Assembly: GCA_949825025.1 (NCBI GenBank)
Contig: OX463786.1
Span: 10,964,387 to 11,028,386 of the forward strand
Direction: 5' to 3'
Length of the DNA: 64,000 nt
Source of the DNA: Siphlonurus alternatus
Taxonomy: Eukaryota; Arthropoda; Insecta; Ephemeroptera; Siphlonuridae
Shown: positions 44,611-56,678 of the stretch, piece by piece
Layout: every line of letters begins with the position of its first letter
Numbering within the stretch: the first letter of the stretch is position 1
Notes under the pieces: model-generated
Seen by the model: only the letters and a program-made list of their open reading frames with translations
Databases searched by the model: none
What the model was told of the DNA's origin: nothing
Program-made: the position numbers and the translations under genes

Positions 44611-46568
44611 TTAAATTAAAATTTATATTCGGAAGTATACTAAAAAAAAAGACAAAGTTTTCCATCTTCAATTTATATACAAAGACAGTGATAAACAATA
44701 ATAATAAATTTTACTAAATATTAATGTTATAATTAAACTAGTATATTAAGTAAAGGACTTCCGTTAGTTAATTTTATATTTATTACAGTATAGTACTTTG
44801 TACTGCTGTATATGCAGAGTAAAGCTTATACAATGTATACATTTTAATGTAATGGACATTAAAAACTATAATGTTATAGAGAGTACGTGTTATGATTATA
44901 GCTATGATATCTGTATGTTATAATACTATCAACGTAATACTTAAATATCATGATAAAAGCTATTTTATATAAGAGTATTTTTACAATGTTAAGTGTATTT
45001 TCTTTTTAAGAATCTTATCTGCATACGACTTTTTTTTTTACAAAAGACTTTGTACTTCAAATAAATTGCAACTAAGATTCAGTAACTTGTAATCATAAAA
45101 AGTAACATAGTAAAACAGTCACTTGAATGAAAAACTACATTTATTTTATCACGCCTTTGGATAGGAAATACGTTACCTTTTAGTTCGTCTATTATGCATT
45201 GAGACTTTTAAATATAGCTAAACAAATCTTTGATTATCCTCGAAAGAGACGCAATTTTGGCTCATTTCCGCTTCCGGTTACGAGTAAAGAAAGGGACAAG
45301 AAACAAATGCAGTCAGAAAAGCACAATTTTTAAGCGTAATCTAAAACGATGTACCGGTTGCCTCAATTGGTATTTTCGTAAATCCTTCCCAGAATACACT
45401 TTCTGCACCAAATTAACCTTATGAACTTGGACATAAATTCAGTTAGCTAGGTTTAAAAAGTGTACTCTAGACATGGTTTACGAACATACCTATTAACTTC
45501 CTACCCTGTGAGTAGAAAATATGCATCTATTTATCTACTGGAGCTTAAGCAAATGAGACAGATTTGTTTGTAAAACATTCACATTAAAAATGCAGCCTAA
45601 AGAAATAATTCCCTCAATGTTATCGTGCATTATATCGAATTTGAGAAATCCCTAGTGAACCCCAGTTTACCCAAAGTTGCAATTAATTGTTAAAGCTGCA
45701 TGTATAATATTTAATCCTTTTATTCATAAAAAAAAAAACGATTATAAAAATTCAATATAATCAAATTTCAATCCGCAAACATTTTATAAAAATATTATTT
45801 ACATTAAAAAAAAAAGGTTAAATAATATATGATGAATTAAACGCTGGTAAAATGGTTTGTGTTTAAATAATAATTTGTTAGAGGGCTGGTGCTCGATGGT
45901 CCGTATGATGTGTTCTCTCTACCAACCAGCTTCATGGCGGTACATTACAGCGGTAGAAGCGTGGGAGTAGCTAGCCCTCTTGATTACCGAAACTGTTCGA
46001 GCTTGGCACACTGTACTTATTATACAAAGTAACTAGATGTTGTAGGTGATACAAATTAGTAAAATTATATACAGATTGCTTATTAATTTTACACTATATT
46101 ATATAAAATAATGTATACTTTCTGATAGCATGAATTTTAACAGTCTATGATTTACGATAGCAAAATTTCATACTTATGAGATTGGATGACTGGGTTTTTT
46201 TATTACCTCTCTTATAATTACAAAATCTATACTAGCTCTTTGTCTCTCTTGAAACTGCATGCAGCGCCATGCCAGGAAATCAAGCAGGGGGTAAAGTTTG
46301 CAAGTTTGCTGTGTAGAGGTGTACCAGACGAAAAAATAAAGATAAAAATTATGGAGAGAGGTCTTATAACCTTACAACATGCACTTAAAACAATGCCCAG
46401 CATTTGTGATATAAACTAAATTACACGGAAAAAGTGATTTTTATTTTTAATACTGAATTTGAACATTCAAATTTGGACTTTGACATCATGGATTGTCAAA
46501 GTCCATGTATCTAAATCTAAAGTTAACTATCCACCAAGTACATTATATTATAATCCTGCTGCTTTCTA
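44611..46568. other. Non-coding, with a GC-richer patch
   Basis: Mostly AT-rich. At about 45885-46000 is a GC-richer patch (GAGGGCTGGTGCTCG ... AGCTAGCCCTC) whose edges are partly complementary; it may be an eroded element. ORFs at 45230-45424 and 46186-46419 lack support. Confidence 0.35.
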
Positions 46569-46887
46569 ATGGATATCGACCTCAATTTTTTTTATTGCAG
46601 AAATGGATAAAGGGTGCAAAGTTATGCTACCCTGATTTTTTTTCAGATTTATTTGAGACCGGGAACTATTTTTAAAAAATTATTAAAAGTCCTTTTCGTG
46701 ACGTCACGAGACGCCGCTCCTTTTAAGAAAAAGATAGGACTTGCCGCCACGTGACGTCACAAAAAGGACTTTCAATAATTTTTTAAAAATAGTTCCCGGT
46801 CTCAAAAAATTTGGAAAAAATGAGGGTAGCATAACTTTGAACCCTCTATCCATTTCTGCAATAAAAAAAATTGAGGTCGATACTCCA
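46569..46887. mobile_element. Family B2 element (best copy)
   Basis: TA precedes ATGGATATCGACCTC, and the right end reads GAGGTCGATACTCCAT. Arms share TTTATTGCAGAAATGGATA, GGGTGCAAAGTTATG and GAGACCGGGAACTATTTTT. Central TGACGTCA sites lie at 46699-46706 and 46752-46759 around GAGACGCCGCTCC. ORFs on both strands are symmetrical artefacts. Confidence 0.85.
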
Positions 46888-46960
46888 TTTGGTTGCATTT
46901 AAAACTTTTTTTATTTTAATTTGATTGGCTACATGTTTGGTATATTTTAAAATCTCTATA

Positions 46961-47312
46961 AAGGTTTAAAAATATTTTAATTTTAACATTAAAATTTATA
47001 AAAGCGTTTGAAATTAATGTTCAGTCAATATATGAATTTCTATGGTAAAGACTAATATTGAATTTGAAAATATGACAGAGTCAGTATTTTACTGCGGATT
47101 TGTAATGCTATGTTTTTAAGGTTTAAATACTAATTTTAGCATTAAAATATATATAAAATTATAAGCGTTTGAAATTTATGTTGAAAGTCAATATGTATAA
47201 ATATAAATTTCTATGGTATTGAGACTTCTATTTATAGCCGCTCAACAATTCTCTTTCTGAATATAAGTACATGACAGAGTAAGTATTTTACTGCGAATTT
47301 ATAATGCTATCA
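46961..47312 (+). repeat. Imperfect tandem duplication (~155-195 bp units)
   Basis: AGGTTTAAA starts, then AGCGTTTGAAATT, GTCAATAT, AATTTCTATGGTA, ATGACAGAGT(C/A)AGTATTTT and TAATGCTAT, appear in the same order twice (46961 on and 47118 on). Unit 2 has about 30 extra bases. These include CTTCTATTTATAG and lead to AGA|GTAAGT, so an exon-like 41-nt segment (47238-47278) exists only in unit 2. Confidence 0.65.
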
Positions 47313-50300
47313 AAACTTCATTCCCGATCTATAAAACAATCAAAAGTCACAATTTATCTGACATGAGTCGTAAAATATGATTTATGTGACATATATTCTT
47401 TTGAAAAACTTTATTTAACTGAAGCCTGTACAGCAGTCATGATTGAAAATATACTAAAAGTAATGAGTTTTTAGTTCAAAATAAAGCAGCAGTGATATTA
47501 ATTTATGTTTAAACGCGACTATTACTCAAAGTAATAAAATTGTGAAGCAACAACGAAAATCAAATTGATGATGTAGTTTTCTTAAAAATTAAAAGGTAAA
47601 GAGAGTGAAATTGAAAGTACACCTCGTTACATTACGAATTATCCCCTGCAGGTTTTAATTATGCAGGCGAAACGAACTTATTTTTTTTTATATAGACACC
47701 TAATAGTAATATAGTATTGCAAATTTTTTTATTTATAATTTGAAGCCTATAAAACTAATTATATTTTATAAAAATTTAATTTCACAAAACTTTTAAAAAG
47801 TTCTGCAAATCAGCGTGCAATGCAAATTAAGAAAAGAAATAATTTTGATTATAATATACCTGAGGGAACTGTGGAAACCTCTGCTAGTGAGTTAAGACAT
47901 TTTTTCCAATGTATTATAGACGAAATCCACAGGTAAATTACAATAAAAAAAATACATTTTATACATTTATTGCTAATATTTCACCATAGATCTGTATATT
48001 TTACATGCCATATTGCACGTATCTATGCACGTATTGTATGTTGATATACTCAGATATACATTGATTTTTATGTATTAATTTTTTTTTTAGTGGCGTAGAA
48101 ATACTCATAATTATAATAGCAGATGAAATAATTTTTACGATCCCGAAATTTTACTTTTACTTTTAAAAAATTAAAAAATATTTGCTTTGTATAGTAGTAA
48201 AAAGGCTAAAAAGGATTCCTTTTGAGGAACCAAATCGATGTGGAATTTCAGAGTTGTACGCTTTAATACAATCCAATGGACTTTTAAATGGAATATCTAT
48301 AAAATTTATGTTTATTTAAAGACAGAGTAAAAAGAAATTTCCATGATATTTCAACAAATATTTACTGTATATATTTTTTTATCCTTCAGCCATTGATACA
48401 TAAAAAGCAATTGGAATAATATCAATGTTTTATAACGATCAGATAAATAAACAACAATGGTGGAATATACATTACATATACAGATACGAATTCAGTAGTT
48501 TGTTATTGCATTCTTATGCAAACTGCAGGACATTATAATCGATATAAAATGCATTCTTTTGTACTATGCAAAAAGTACAGCCATTTTGTATAAATAATGC
48601 AACTGCATGTCATTTAAATTTACAACTCGCATTTATATATTTATACACAGTTGTTAAACAAGCTCAGTTTGTTTTACCATGAGGCATCCAGGCATGGTTT
48701 TGATGAAATGCTAACAGGGAAATTAAAAAAATATAAAAAGTATTTTAAAAAAATCACAATTTTAACATTTTAATATTACAACATGACACAACCGTATACA
48801 AAATTTCATTTCATTGTACAAAATCTTCATGAATATTGTGACTGTAGACGAGTTACCATTAAGAACTTTCATAATAAAGATGTTCTTAAGCTAAAATGCA
48901 AATACAGTACATGCAATATTATAAAGAATATATATAAAGAATTTTATTTTATAGATCTGTTTATAAAAAAAAAAAAAAAATGGGCTACTGAAATAATCAG
49001 AAATTAAATTATTTGCACATGTAGGAAAGTAGCAAGATATACGATATATCCCATTCTATATGTATACTAGCATTAATGTGTATCTGATATATGGTACAAG
49101 AAGATGCAGAATTATAATTATATATGCTCGTACTATAGCAATGTGGTTTGAGGAAAACAAACGCAAGAGAAATAAAATAAAATCTGCACACTTCTTTTGT
49201 AACATCACACTGTTATCACACTTATCACCAACATTACGCCAACTTATTGCATAATATTGTGATAATAAATTTTACATCATGGCACAACTCGTAAATGGGA
49301 AATTTACACACATGTTATGTCTGCTAACTTGCAGCTACATAAATTTACAATAAAGGCATTACCTCTATTGACTGCATTTTAAACACTCAAACGTTCGGGT
49401 ATATAAAGTGCTATGGTTCGGGTTTTTCCAAAAGCGTATACGTGATAAAAATTGAAGTATATATCGTACCTTCCATTATATAGTCTACATGAGTTTTAAA
49501 TTATATTAACCAGCAGGAACAGCAGACGAGATTAATGATTTCTATTGGAGAACTACTAAAGCCTTCATCACTAATGGAATTTACATTTTACCCTCATTAT
49601 TACTGATCGTATTTTTATGAGAGGAAAAAAAAAAATGTTGTTTTAAACGATATTCATATTTTTTTTATCGGAGAATCAATCAAATCTTGTTTAAGAGAAT
49701 TGGAATATAAAATTTATATTGAAAAAGAAAAAAGCTGAATATTAATTTATAAATATTGCCATATAGTATAGCGGGATTTTTTTATTATATTGAATCAGGA
49801 AAATAGTTTAAAAAAAATGTATTGGAAAATAATTAACTGTACAGTTTTTTCTTGTTTGGAATTAATCTAGCCCCGAAAAAAAAATCATTTTATACATGAA
49901 ATTGGCTGCATATGCAACACGAATACTTATAATAAAATATATTATATGTTCAAATCAACATGGCACAATTTTGATCAAATAAGGCAAACAATGCGTGTAT
50001 AATAAATATATTGATAGTAAAAAAAGAACTCTAATTAATAGTAATAAAAATTTGCAGCATGAACTGGATGCAATGAGTGAAATTTTGCATTTCTTTTCAT
50101 ATTGTTTGCAATAAATAATACAAAATGTTTTACCATTTCAAACATGTTCGTGGTATTTACAAGAATATGTTAAAATATTTAGATATTTTGTTGAACTATC
50201 AATGCAATATTCTTCTGCTTTTACATGCAGATTTCAATTATAAAATACCTCTAACGCGGTTTATCTTCTTTATGTTTATGAGACTGTAGTTATCATTATT

Positions 50301-50790
50301 GTATTGAGTCTATTTCTAAGTCATGCAATCTTTTGTATAATAATAACAATTATTATTATTATGACATGTTCGTAAACCCTGGATGGCTCTAATATGATTT
50401 CTGTACTTTATTTCTTTATATATGTACACTTTGCTTAACCTCTGCTTTTAACGAAAAGGTTCACATATAGCTTACACAAATGTTAATATTTTTGTTACTA
50501 ATTAAAGTATATTATAGGGTGAAAGAGTGCAGAAAGTGTACATGGACCAGGTTTTACGAACATACCTATTTTATATAATATAATGCAGTCGCAGTCACGT
50601 TTTTCAAACATGTGCAAAAATATATATATATATATAAATGATTTGAGGCATTTCATCAGCTTAAGAATGTAAGTGATCGATATATATCACAATAATACAT
50701 TTAAATAAGTTAAACTAATCCTTGACGACAATTGAAGAGAAACGAGTTATGAATATATAAAGACGATAATCCCATATGACAGTACGGTAA
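47313..50790. other. Long AT-rich non-coding stretch
   Basis: About 3.5 kb with no supported exon or repeat. A TATATAAAG near 49401 lies between two copies of GTTCGGGT (49395 and 49415), a weak promoter-like look. ORFs at 48783-49007 and 49060-49254 are AT-driven. Confidence 0.4.
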
Positions 50791-50960
50791 AATCAACCTT
50801 GCGCATCACAGTTAATATTAAGCAAGGCGCGAGGTCACGGCTTTGCTCGAGCCTCCTCCAAATACTCAACAGAGCCTGGTAGACGTGACCAGCATTTGGT
50901 GACTATGATGACGTCATCACTAAATTGACATAGGTCAGTATGTTGTGTTTTATACCTACT
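50791..50960. other. GC-richer patch with TGACGTCA
   Basis: Contains TTGCGC / GCAAGGCGCGAGG and GGTCACG...CGTGACC dyads (near 50832 and 50884), and TGACGTCA at 50909-50916. No open frame worth calling. Possibly an eroded element or a regulatory patch. Confidence 0.3.
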
Positions 50961-51291
50961 TGCCAATTTTATATGCCTACCGTTACAATAACAAAAATTT
51001 TATAAGAGCATATAAATATATGATTAAAAATGTAGCATGAAATTCTAAAAAAAAAAAACATTTTTTTTTTTAATATAATGAGAATAAAAATTAATGAACT
51101 ATTGATTGATTAATTAAAACAAAGACACGGCAAGAAGATGTGAATCAATATGCTCATCAAATTTTCATCATTATTTTGTATTGTATATGGTACAACTCGG
51201 TATTACATAAACGTTAACTTTGATCTGCTTGTCAGCGATCACAAAACCTATGGAGATGTGGTGGACTTTTTTTAAACGGCAAGATTACGTA

Positions 51292-51604
51292 CACCTCTGG
51301 ACAGCATGAACTTCACTCCTGCCTCACTTGCTATATAGAGCTACAGTTCTATAATAGAGTGATGCAGATTTGCAATTTCGGGAGTTGTAAGAAGAGCACT
51401 CTCAGTCTATTAATATCAAAATAGATTTGGTTCACAACGCCTCCATAGACTGCGTGGTAACGCCCACAAGTAAAGCAAGAGTCAAGTTCGTGGTGTCCAG
51501 AGGGATTATACAGTATTAAGTACACTTCTTAATTCTCCCAAAACTACAAATAATAAATCTTTGAGCTGCATCAGACCTGAGTAACGTTCATGCCATCTTG
51601 AGTT
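51292..51604. mobile_element. Family I element plus adjoining family I segment
   Basis: 51292-51503 is a full copy with ends ACCTCTGGACAGCATGAACT and its complement. Inside are GATGCAGATTTGCAATTTC, GTAAGAAGAGCAC and CTGCGTGGTAACGCCCAC. 51531-51604 matches the part of the 32711-32886 copy just before its junction (AAATCTTTGAGCTGCATCAG), so the same composite arrangement occurs at both places in different order. Confidence 0.7.
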
Positions 51605-52009
51605 GTACATCTAGTTCATGACCGTATTACCTATATACTTCTTCTTTAAATATAATAGTATCCTTGATGTTAAATTAAAGCCACAAACAAGAGTCTCAAA
51701 GAAGCCGAACAAGAGACTAGGTCACGTGATTAATGACGTCATAACAACTGTAATATACATGATGATGAATTTTCATGTAAAAGCAGTTGATGGTATTACA
51801 CCATTTTACTAACCATTTTTACTCTTCAAAGAAAAATTCAACTCCTTTTGAAAGTTGACTTTCATAAAAGAAAACTTACTTAAATATAAATTAACTATAT
51901 ATACGTTCACATTAATTGCAAATTAAATTAGAAGAATATGACTTTTTAGTTGAAACAAGCCTATTATAAATATTATTCAAGACCATAATTAGACACCCAT
52001 GGCCAGAAA
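51605..52009. other. Non-coding with TGACGTCA
   Basis: TGACGTCA at 51734-51741, close to CACGTGAT (51723). A 64-codon ORF (51618-51812) shows no recognisable features. Confidence 0.35.
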
Positions 52010-52260
52010 TTTGTCCAAATTTGAGCTTCACGGAGTCTGAGCGTGGTGCTGCATGCTACACTCTGGTTGGCATTTAGCTTGGTTTTCGTCGTGTTTGTAA
52101 CATCTTCTGTCATTGGTGTGTTGTTTGTAATGAAGAATTTCATTGGCCGAGCAAAAGTACACCCAAACGTTTTGACGAAAACAAAGTTAAATGTGAACCT
52201 TTATAAGTGCAATGCATGTCAAACATGTATTGCTTAAAATGCGAGATACTAGCGGCAACA
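52010..52260. other. Higher-complexity patch with open frames on both strands
   Basis: Plus frame 52043-52237 (no ATG; hydrophobic start LHATLWLAFSLVFVVFVTSS, end CNACQTC) overlaps a minus frame with cysteine/histidine-rich sequence (YKQHTNDRRCYKHDENQAKC). G+C is well above background. It could be an exon, a decayed transposase piece or other old repeat; I cannot decide between strands. Confidence 0.2.
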
Positions 52261-53017
52261 CTCTCAAACCCCCTCAAACTCTGAAAATATTAAAAAATTT
52301 CAGGCAATAAAACATAAGACACAAATAATGTCTCTAATATTCTCAATGCAAAAAAATTAATAAACAATGTTCAGAATATGGTATAAAAAGTGTTATTCAA
52401 TATGGCTGCTATATGATTTTACAGCAAGTGCGCTTTTAAAAGCTATAACGTCATACGACAGTATACCACGCCTATGTAAATCTTAACATAAAGTGTAATT
52501 TCTTGTTACAGAGGGTGCTCATATAGAGATAACAATGGTACCTTATCTCGCACTAACAAAATACTTGCGTTTTTGTATAAATACTAACTTGAACAAATAA
52601 TATCGTATGATGGTGAGGATATTTTTATTCGTGGCCAACAGCCATGACAATTCAGTTTTATTACATTAATAAAATATAAAAAGGACGATGCATGCCAAAT
52701 ATTGCTCGGACTTATACTGTATATTATATAATTTACAACTTAACATTTTATAGATATTTTAAGTAGTCATTTACCCCCCACCCTCCCTTTCCCATCCCCT
52801 AAAAAAAATCGTTTCAGCCGCTTTATAAAATAAGTCGTTAAAAATGAGTGTCAAATTCTGTTTTCTCGCATTTTTTTCTGTTTATTTTATATTTAAAATT
52901 TAAAGCAAACACTATAAATATATAGGCTCACAAAGTTAAAGTAAAAATTTATGATGTAATCTTTTGTGTTAAATATTGTAAAATTATTACAAAAACTAAA
53001 AATACAGACCAGGTATA
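52261..53017. other. AT-rich non-coding
   Basis: Includes a C-rich tract near 52773-52798. Nothing else recognised. Confidence 0.4.
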
Positions 53018-53020
53018 TAA

Positions 53021-53325
53021 AGCCGGTATTACACGGTACAATTTTTCTATAATATGTATTTTATACAATTTTACCCAAATTTCCTTGCAAGAAAACTTAC
53101 TCTCCATTTGTTTGTATGGAGAAGAAATTTTCTTGTAAAGCCAGTATTACACGATACAATTTTGCATACAATTTTTCCTTACAAGAAAACTTGAACTCCA
53201 TTTGTTTGTTATGGAGTTTATATGTTTTCTTGTAGGGAAAAATTGTATGCAATTAGAAAAATTGTATCGTGTAATACCGGCTTAAGGAAAAATTGTATCT
53301 AAAATTGTACCGTGTAATATAGGCT
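53021..53325. mobile_element. Family R element containing a second family R
   Basis: The outer copy has ends AGCCGGTATTACACGGTAC and GTACCGTGTAATATAGGCT, with TAA outside (53018-53020 and 53326-53328). It is interrupted after CTTGTAA by the element at 53139-53282. Removing the insertion and one TAA restores the CTTGTAAGGAAAAATTG sequence seen in the intact copy at 23200. Confidence 0.85.
53139..53282. mobile_element. Family R element, inner copy (TAA target)
   Basis: 144 bp; ends AGCCAGTATTACACGATAC and GTATCGTGTAATACCGGCT; TAA at 53136-53138 and 53283-53285. Arms pair through TTTTTCCTTACAAGAAAAC. Confidence 0.85.
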
Positions 53326-53328
53326 TAA

Positions 53329-54714
53329 AATTAGAAACAACAAATTATATAAGATGATGCGATCGATAACAACTTTTTATATACATTCTAAAATTTGGCA
53401 CCTTACGAAACATTTTTTTAAAAGATTGATTTTAGTCAAATTATATTTTCACCATACATATTGAGTGACGACATTTGAGATAACTGTTACAAAGGGGCGT
53501 TAAAACAGAACCCCATCATGCTGATAATACCCTGACAGTGTACGTTACAAAACACAGTATGTGCACACACTGGCTCGCCACTTCAGACACACACTCTCTT
53601 GTTGGACTTCATCAAAGGCAACAGCAGCAGCTTTATTTTATGAAACTTTGTATGGATGGATTATTTTTGTTATTAAGGATTAATGACACCATTGACGGCT
53701 ATTGCTCATTATTTTCTGAAACCTAAAATATTTTTACATCTAAAAATAAAGAATAAATTAAAATAAATATTAAACTGATCCATTTAAATATGTAGTTTTT
53801 TAGTTATTAATTTTTAGTTTCTAATTTTACTAAATTTTGACTGTAGAGTGCCGCAGACCAAATAATATTCCCCATTTTTATAGTCGATCAGAAACTTGAT
53901 TATTATTTTTTTTTTCTCAAAAAATATCTAATTTTTCTAGGAAGATACACAGAAAAGTTGAAAACGGTGTACCATCTACTTCTATAGAAAGGAATGGATT
54001 AGAATATCATTAAACCTAAGTTTCATTTTAAAATATTATAAAATTTGCCAAAGATTTAACATTTAAATTTATTTTACACTATGATGCAATAAATTATTTC
54101 AATAAACGAATGAACACATTAATTGAAACAAGTTTTAAATGAGAAAAACAGCCATACAATCATACAATAAAAATTAAACCACTTCTCTGGCGTAAAAAAA
54201 TCTAAGAGTCTCTACTGCGCTTACAGTATTATTGAGATTAATAAAATTGTATAGTTATGAATGCCAGACTAAATTAGATAAAAATATGTATGTTAACTTG
54301 CATGTTAACGAAATTGAATACAACGAAATCGTGTAAGGTCGTTACATGATGTTAATTTATTACTTCAACCATACAAACATCAAACAAAAATTCTATAACT
54401 ACCGGTGGATTTGTGCCCTTTTACACTTTCGTAAGTAATAGACATGTGCCAATTTACGTTACCACGACGATATACATTAACAAATCACAGTAATAAAAGT
54501 CGATAAGAAAAGTGGGCGTGGCCACTAACATACTTGATAACAATCATTTTTTTTTTTTATTTAATTATTATAATCATCGAGCATTACAATTACTTCCTAG
54601 TATTCAAATGTACTCACCACGTGTCAAATTATATAAGAATTAAAGAGAAAAATGTATCATTGATATAATTTTTCATTGAGTGTTGAAGCATTTTTTTTTT
54701 TCTATTACTTGTAG
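53329..54714. other. Mostly AT-rich non-coding
   Basis: A GC-richer bit at about 53540-53640 includes CAGCAGCAG and open frames on both strands, none convincing. The segment ends in a T-run, CTATTACTTGTAG at 54714, a strong acceptor. Confidence 0.35.
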
Positions 54715-54827
54715 ACGACAGATATTGGCGTCAGATGGTTTCCCAGAGTCATGGTCAAAAGTCATGTGACCTTTCAGTGACATGCTCGACACTCGTGCAT
54801 GTGATGGTGCCTCGAATGGAAATTTAA
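54715..54827 (+). CDS. Candidate terminal exon, 36 codons
   Basis: Follows a polypyrimidine tract and TAG (to 54714). Entering with two bases, the frame reads DRYWRQMVSQSHGQKSCDLS after an initial D and runs to TAA at 54825. It is GC-richer than its surroundings and the other frames close sooner. No family recognised; there is no good donor inside, so it would be a last exon. Confidence 0.27.
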
Positions 54828-56384
54828 ATTAGACCTAATTTTTAACCTAACACATATTTTATTGCGTCTAGTAAAGTTATGGAATATTAGAATATTTTTA
54901 GGAGAACCTTTATAAAATATAAAGCTCGAATAGGCATTTTGCAAACAGAGGACTTCAAAATTCGCATTTATTTCGTATATTTTTCTGAATTGTCAGTTTC
55001 TTACTGCCTTATGCTATATTTATAAATTAAAATTTCATCAAAATGCAGACACCTTTATCAATAAAGTATCAAAATCTAATATTAATAACAATAAAAAGGT
55101 CCCTATCTAGCTTGCACTTGCGGCTGAAACTTCCGATGGAAATTTTGAATTAATTATAAACATTTAATTTAATTAATAAACAAAATGTTTTGGAGTTTTT
55201 ATAAAACATCACATGTACTTTTTTTCCGGATCCTATATACTATACACAATAAAATAACATTAATATCCTATTCAAAAATTTTGTTGCACATACACCAACG
55301 GGGGGAGAAACGGTGAGGGCTGGAGTATAACCGGTTTTCTATAATATAAGTTTTATTTTGATCACAATAAGTAATTTATTTACCACCATTGCATGCACTG
55401 TGATGGTATGTGCTAAAAACATTATAACTATATTATTCCATGTTTCTAATAGTGCATATTTTTGCTAAATAAATAATTACTAACATACGTTTAAACCGCA
55501 ATTGTCCATTACTATTAGCTTTTAACGTCACCATTTCTCCCCCTATTGGTATTTATTAAAATGAAATTATACAATGCACTTTATACTGTCTATCTTACCT
55601 TATTCATTATTTAATACGACAGCAGTTTATAAATTTGCACCACAATGACAAACGTATGAATATAATAATAAATTTTTGCGTTATATCGAGAGAGAAAAAA
55701 GTAGGCGTGGTTTATAAAATATAACCGGAAGTAGCAACAATACCGGAAACACAAGTAAAGGTCAAAGTTTTTGATTTGTTAACAATGAGAAATATATCGA
55801 CAAAATGTTCTACATCAATAAATAAACATAAAACAATAGATAAAAAAAGGATATAGTATAGGTTATACAATATCCTGATATATAAAAAAAAAAGAAAAAA
55901 AAATGATACAGTGGAAAAATTCCCAATGGTTGGGCTATGTTTATAACGATGAAATACGAGTCGGTCAAAGAATATAAAAATTAATGATTATTTTCAGTGC
56001 TTTGGGTATTGTTATTATACATAAAAATGATTTGTATATATTGAAGTTTTTGTTATATAAAAGCATAGAATTACAATCGCAAATATTGTTGATATTTCGT
56101 ATTAAAAAAAAAAAAAAAAAAAAGATAAAAAAATATTTTCATTCTAAAAATAGATTCTATTGTATACTTTTTACCTATATACATTATTGATAAGCCATTC
56201 GTTAGCATATTATTAATTTCCTTTCTGAGAAAAACTGCATGCAGTAAAAGCATACAACTATAATATTTTATGAGAATCGTACTTTCTGATAAGAGCTATT
56301 TTATTATCTCTAAACGATGAAAGTAGCCGTTATCGCAAAAATCAATAACTTTTCTTCCTTCTGTAGGGCTTATGCCGCTTATAA
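54828..56384. other. AT-rich non-coding
   Basis: An A-run near 56104-56122 produces lysine-rich ORFs. Nothing else recognised. Confidence 0.45.
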
Positions 56385-56560
56385 ATAGTAATCATGGTTT
56401 CCTCAGTTACAACCAGGCGAATGCTGGGATGGATTGCTTAGGCCATGGCCGCCCCGGTTTGGAAGGGACCCACAAAAGTAGGGTCTACGAAGAGCCGGGA
56501 GGTTAAATTCAGTCACTTAATTGTGGCCAGTACCCTAAAATAGGGTTCAGTTGAGAAGTT
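56385..56560 (+). mobile_element. Possible LINE/SINE 3' tail fragment
   Basis: A GC-rich island (CAGGCGAATGCTGGGATGG, GGCCATGGCCGCC, then ACCCTAAAATAGGGT). From memory, GGCGAATGC(C/T)GGGATGG followed by a GGCCACGGCC-type block is typical of widespread arthropod retroposon tails; I could not verify this. Alternative: a strong acceptor (CTTTTCTTCCTTCTGTAG, about 56366) opens a 44-codon frame (including NQANAGMDCLGHGRPGLEGT) through it to TAA, so a terminal exon cannot be excluded. Confidence 0.35.
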
Positions 56561-56633
56561 AAAAAAATAGTAATTTAATAATATGTACTATAGTAAATGA
56601 TTGGCAATGTATAATACAAGTTTGTTTACTTAC

Positions 56634-56678
56634 CTCAATGAAGCTATTTTCGTCAAAATTATTTTTTTTACAACTTTA
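56634..56678 (-). CDS. Candidate 45-nt exon
   Basis: On the minus strand it lies between ACCCATTCAG and GTAAGTAAAC (consensus donor, GAG|GTAAGT). One frame is open (KVVKKIILTKIASL). The acceptor has a poor pyrimidine tract. Its phase does not join directly to the minus candidate at 36238. Weak. Confidence 0.15.
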
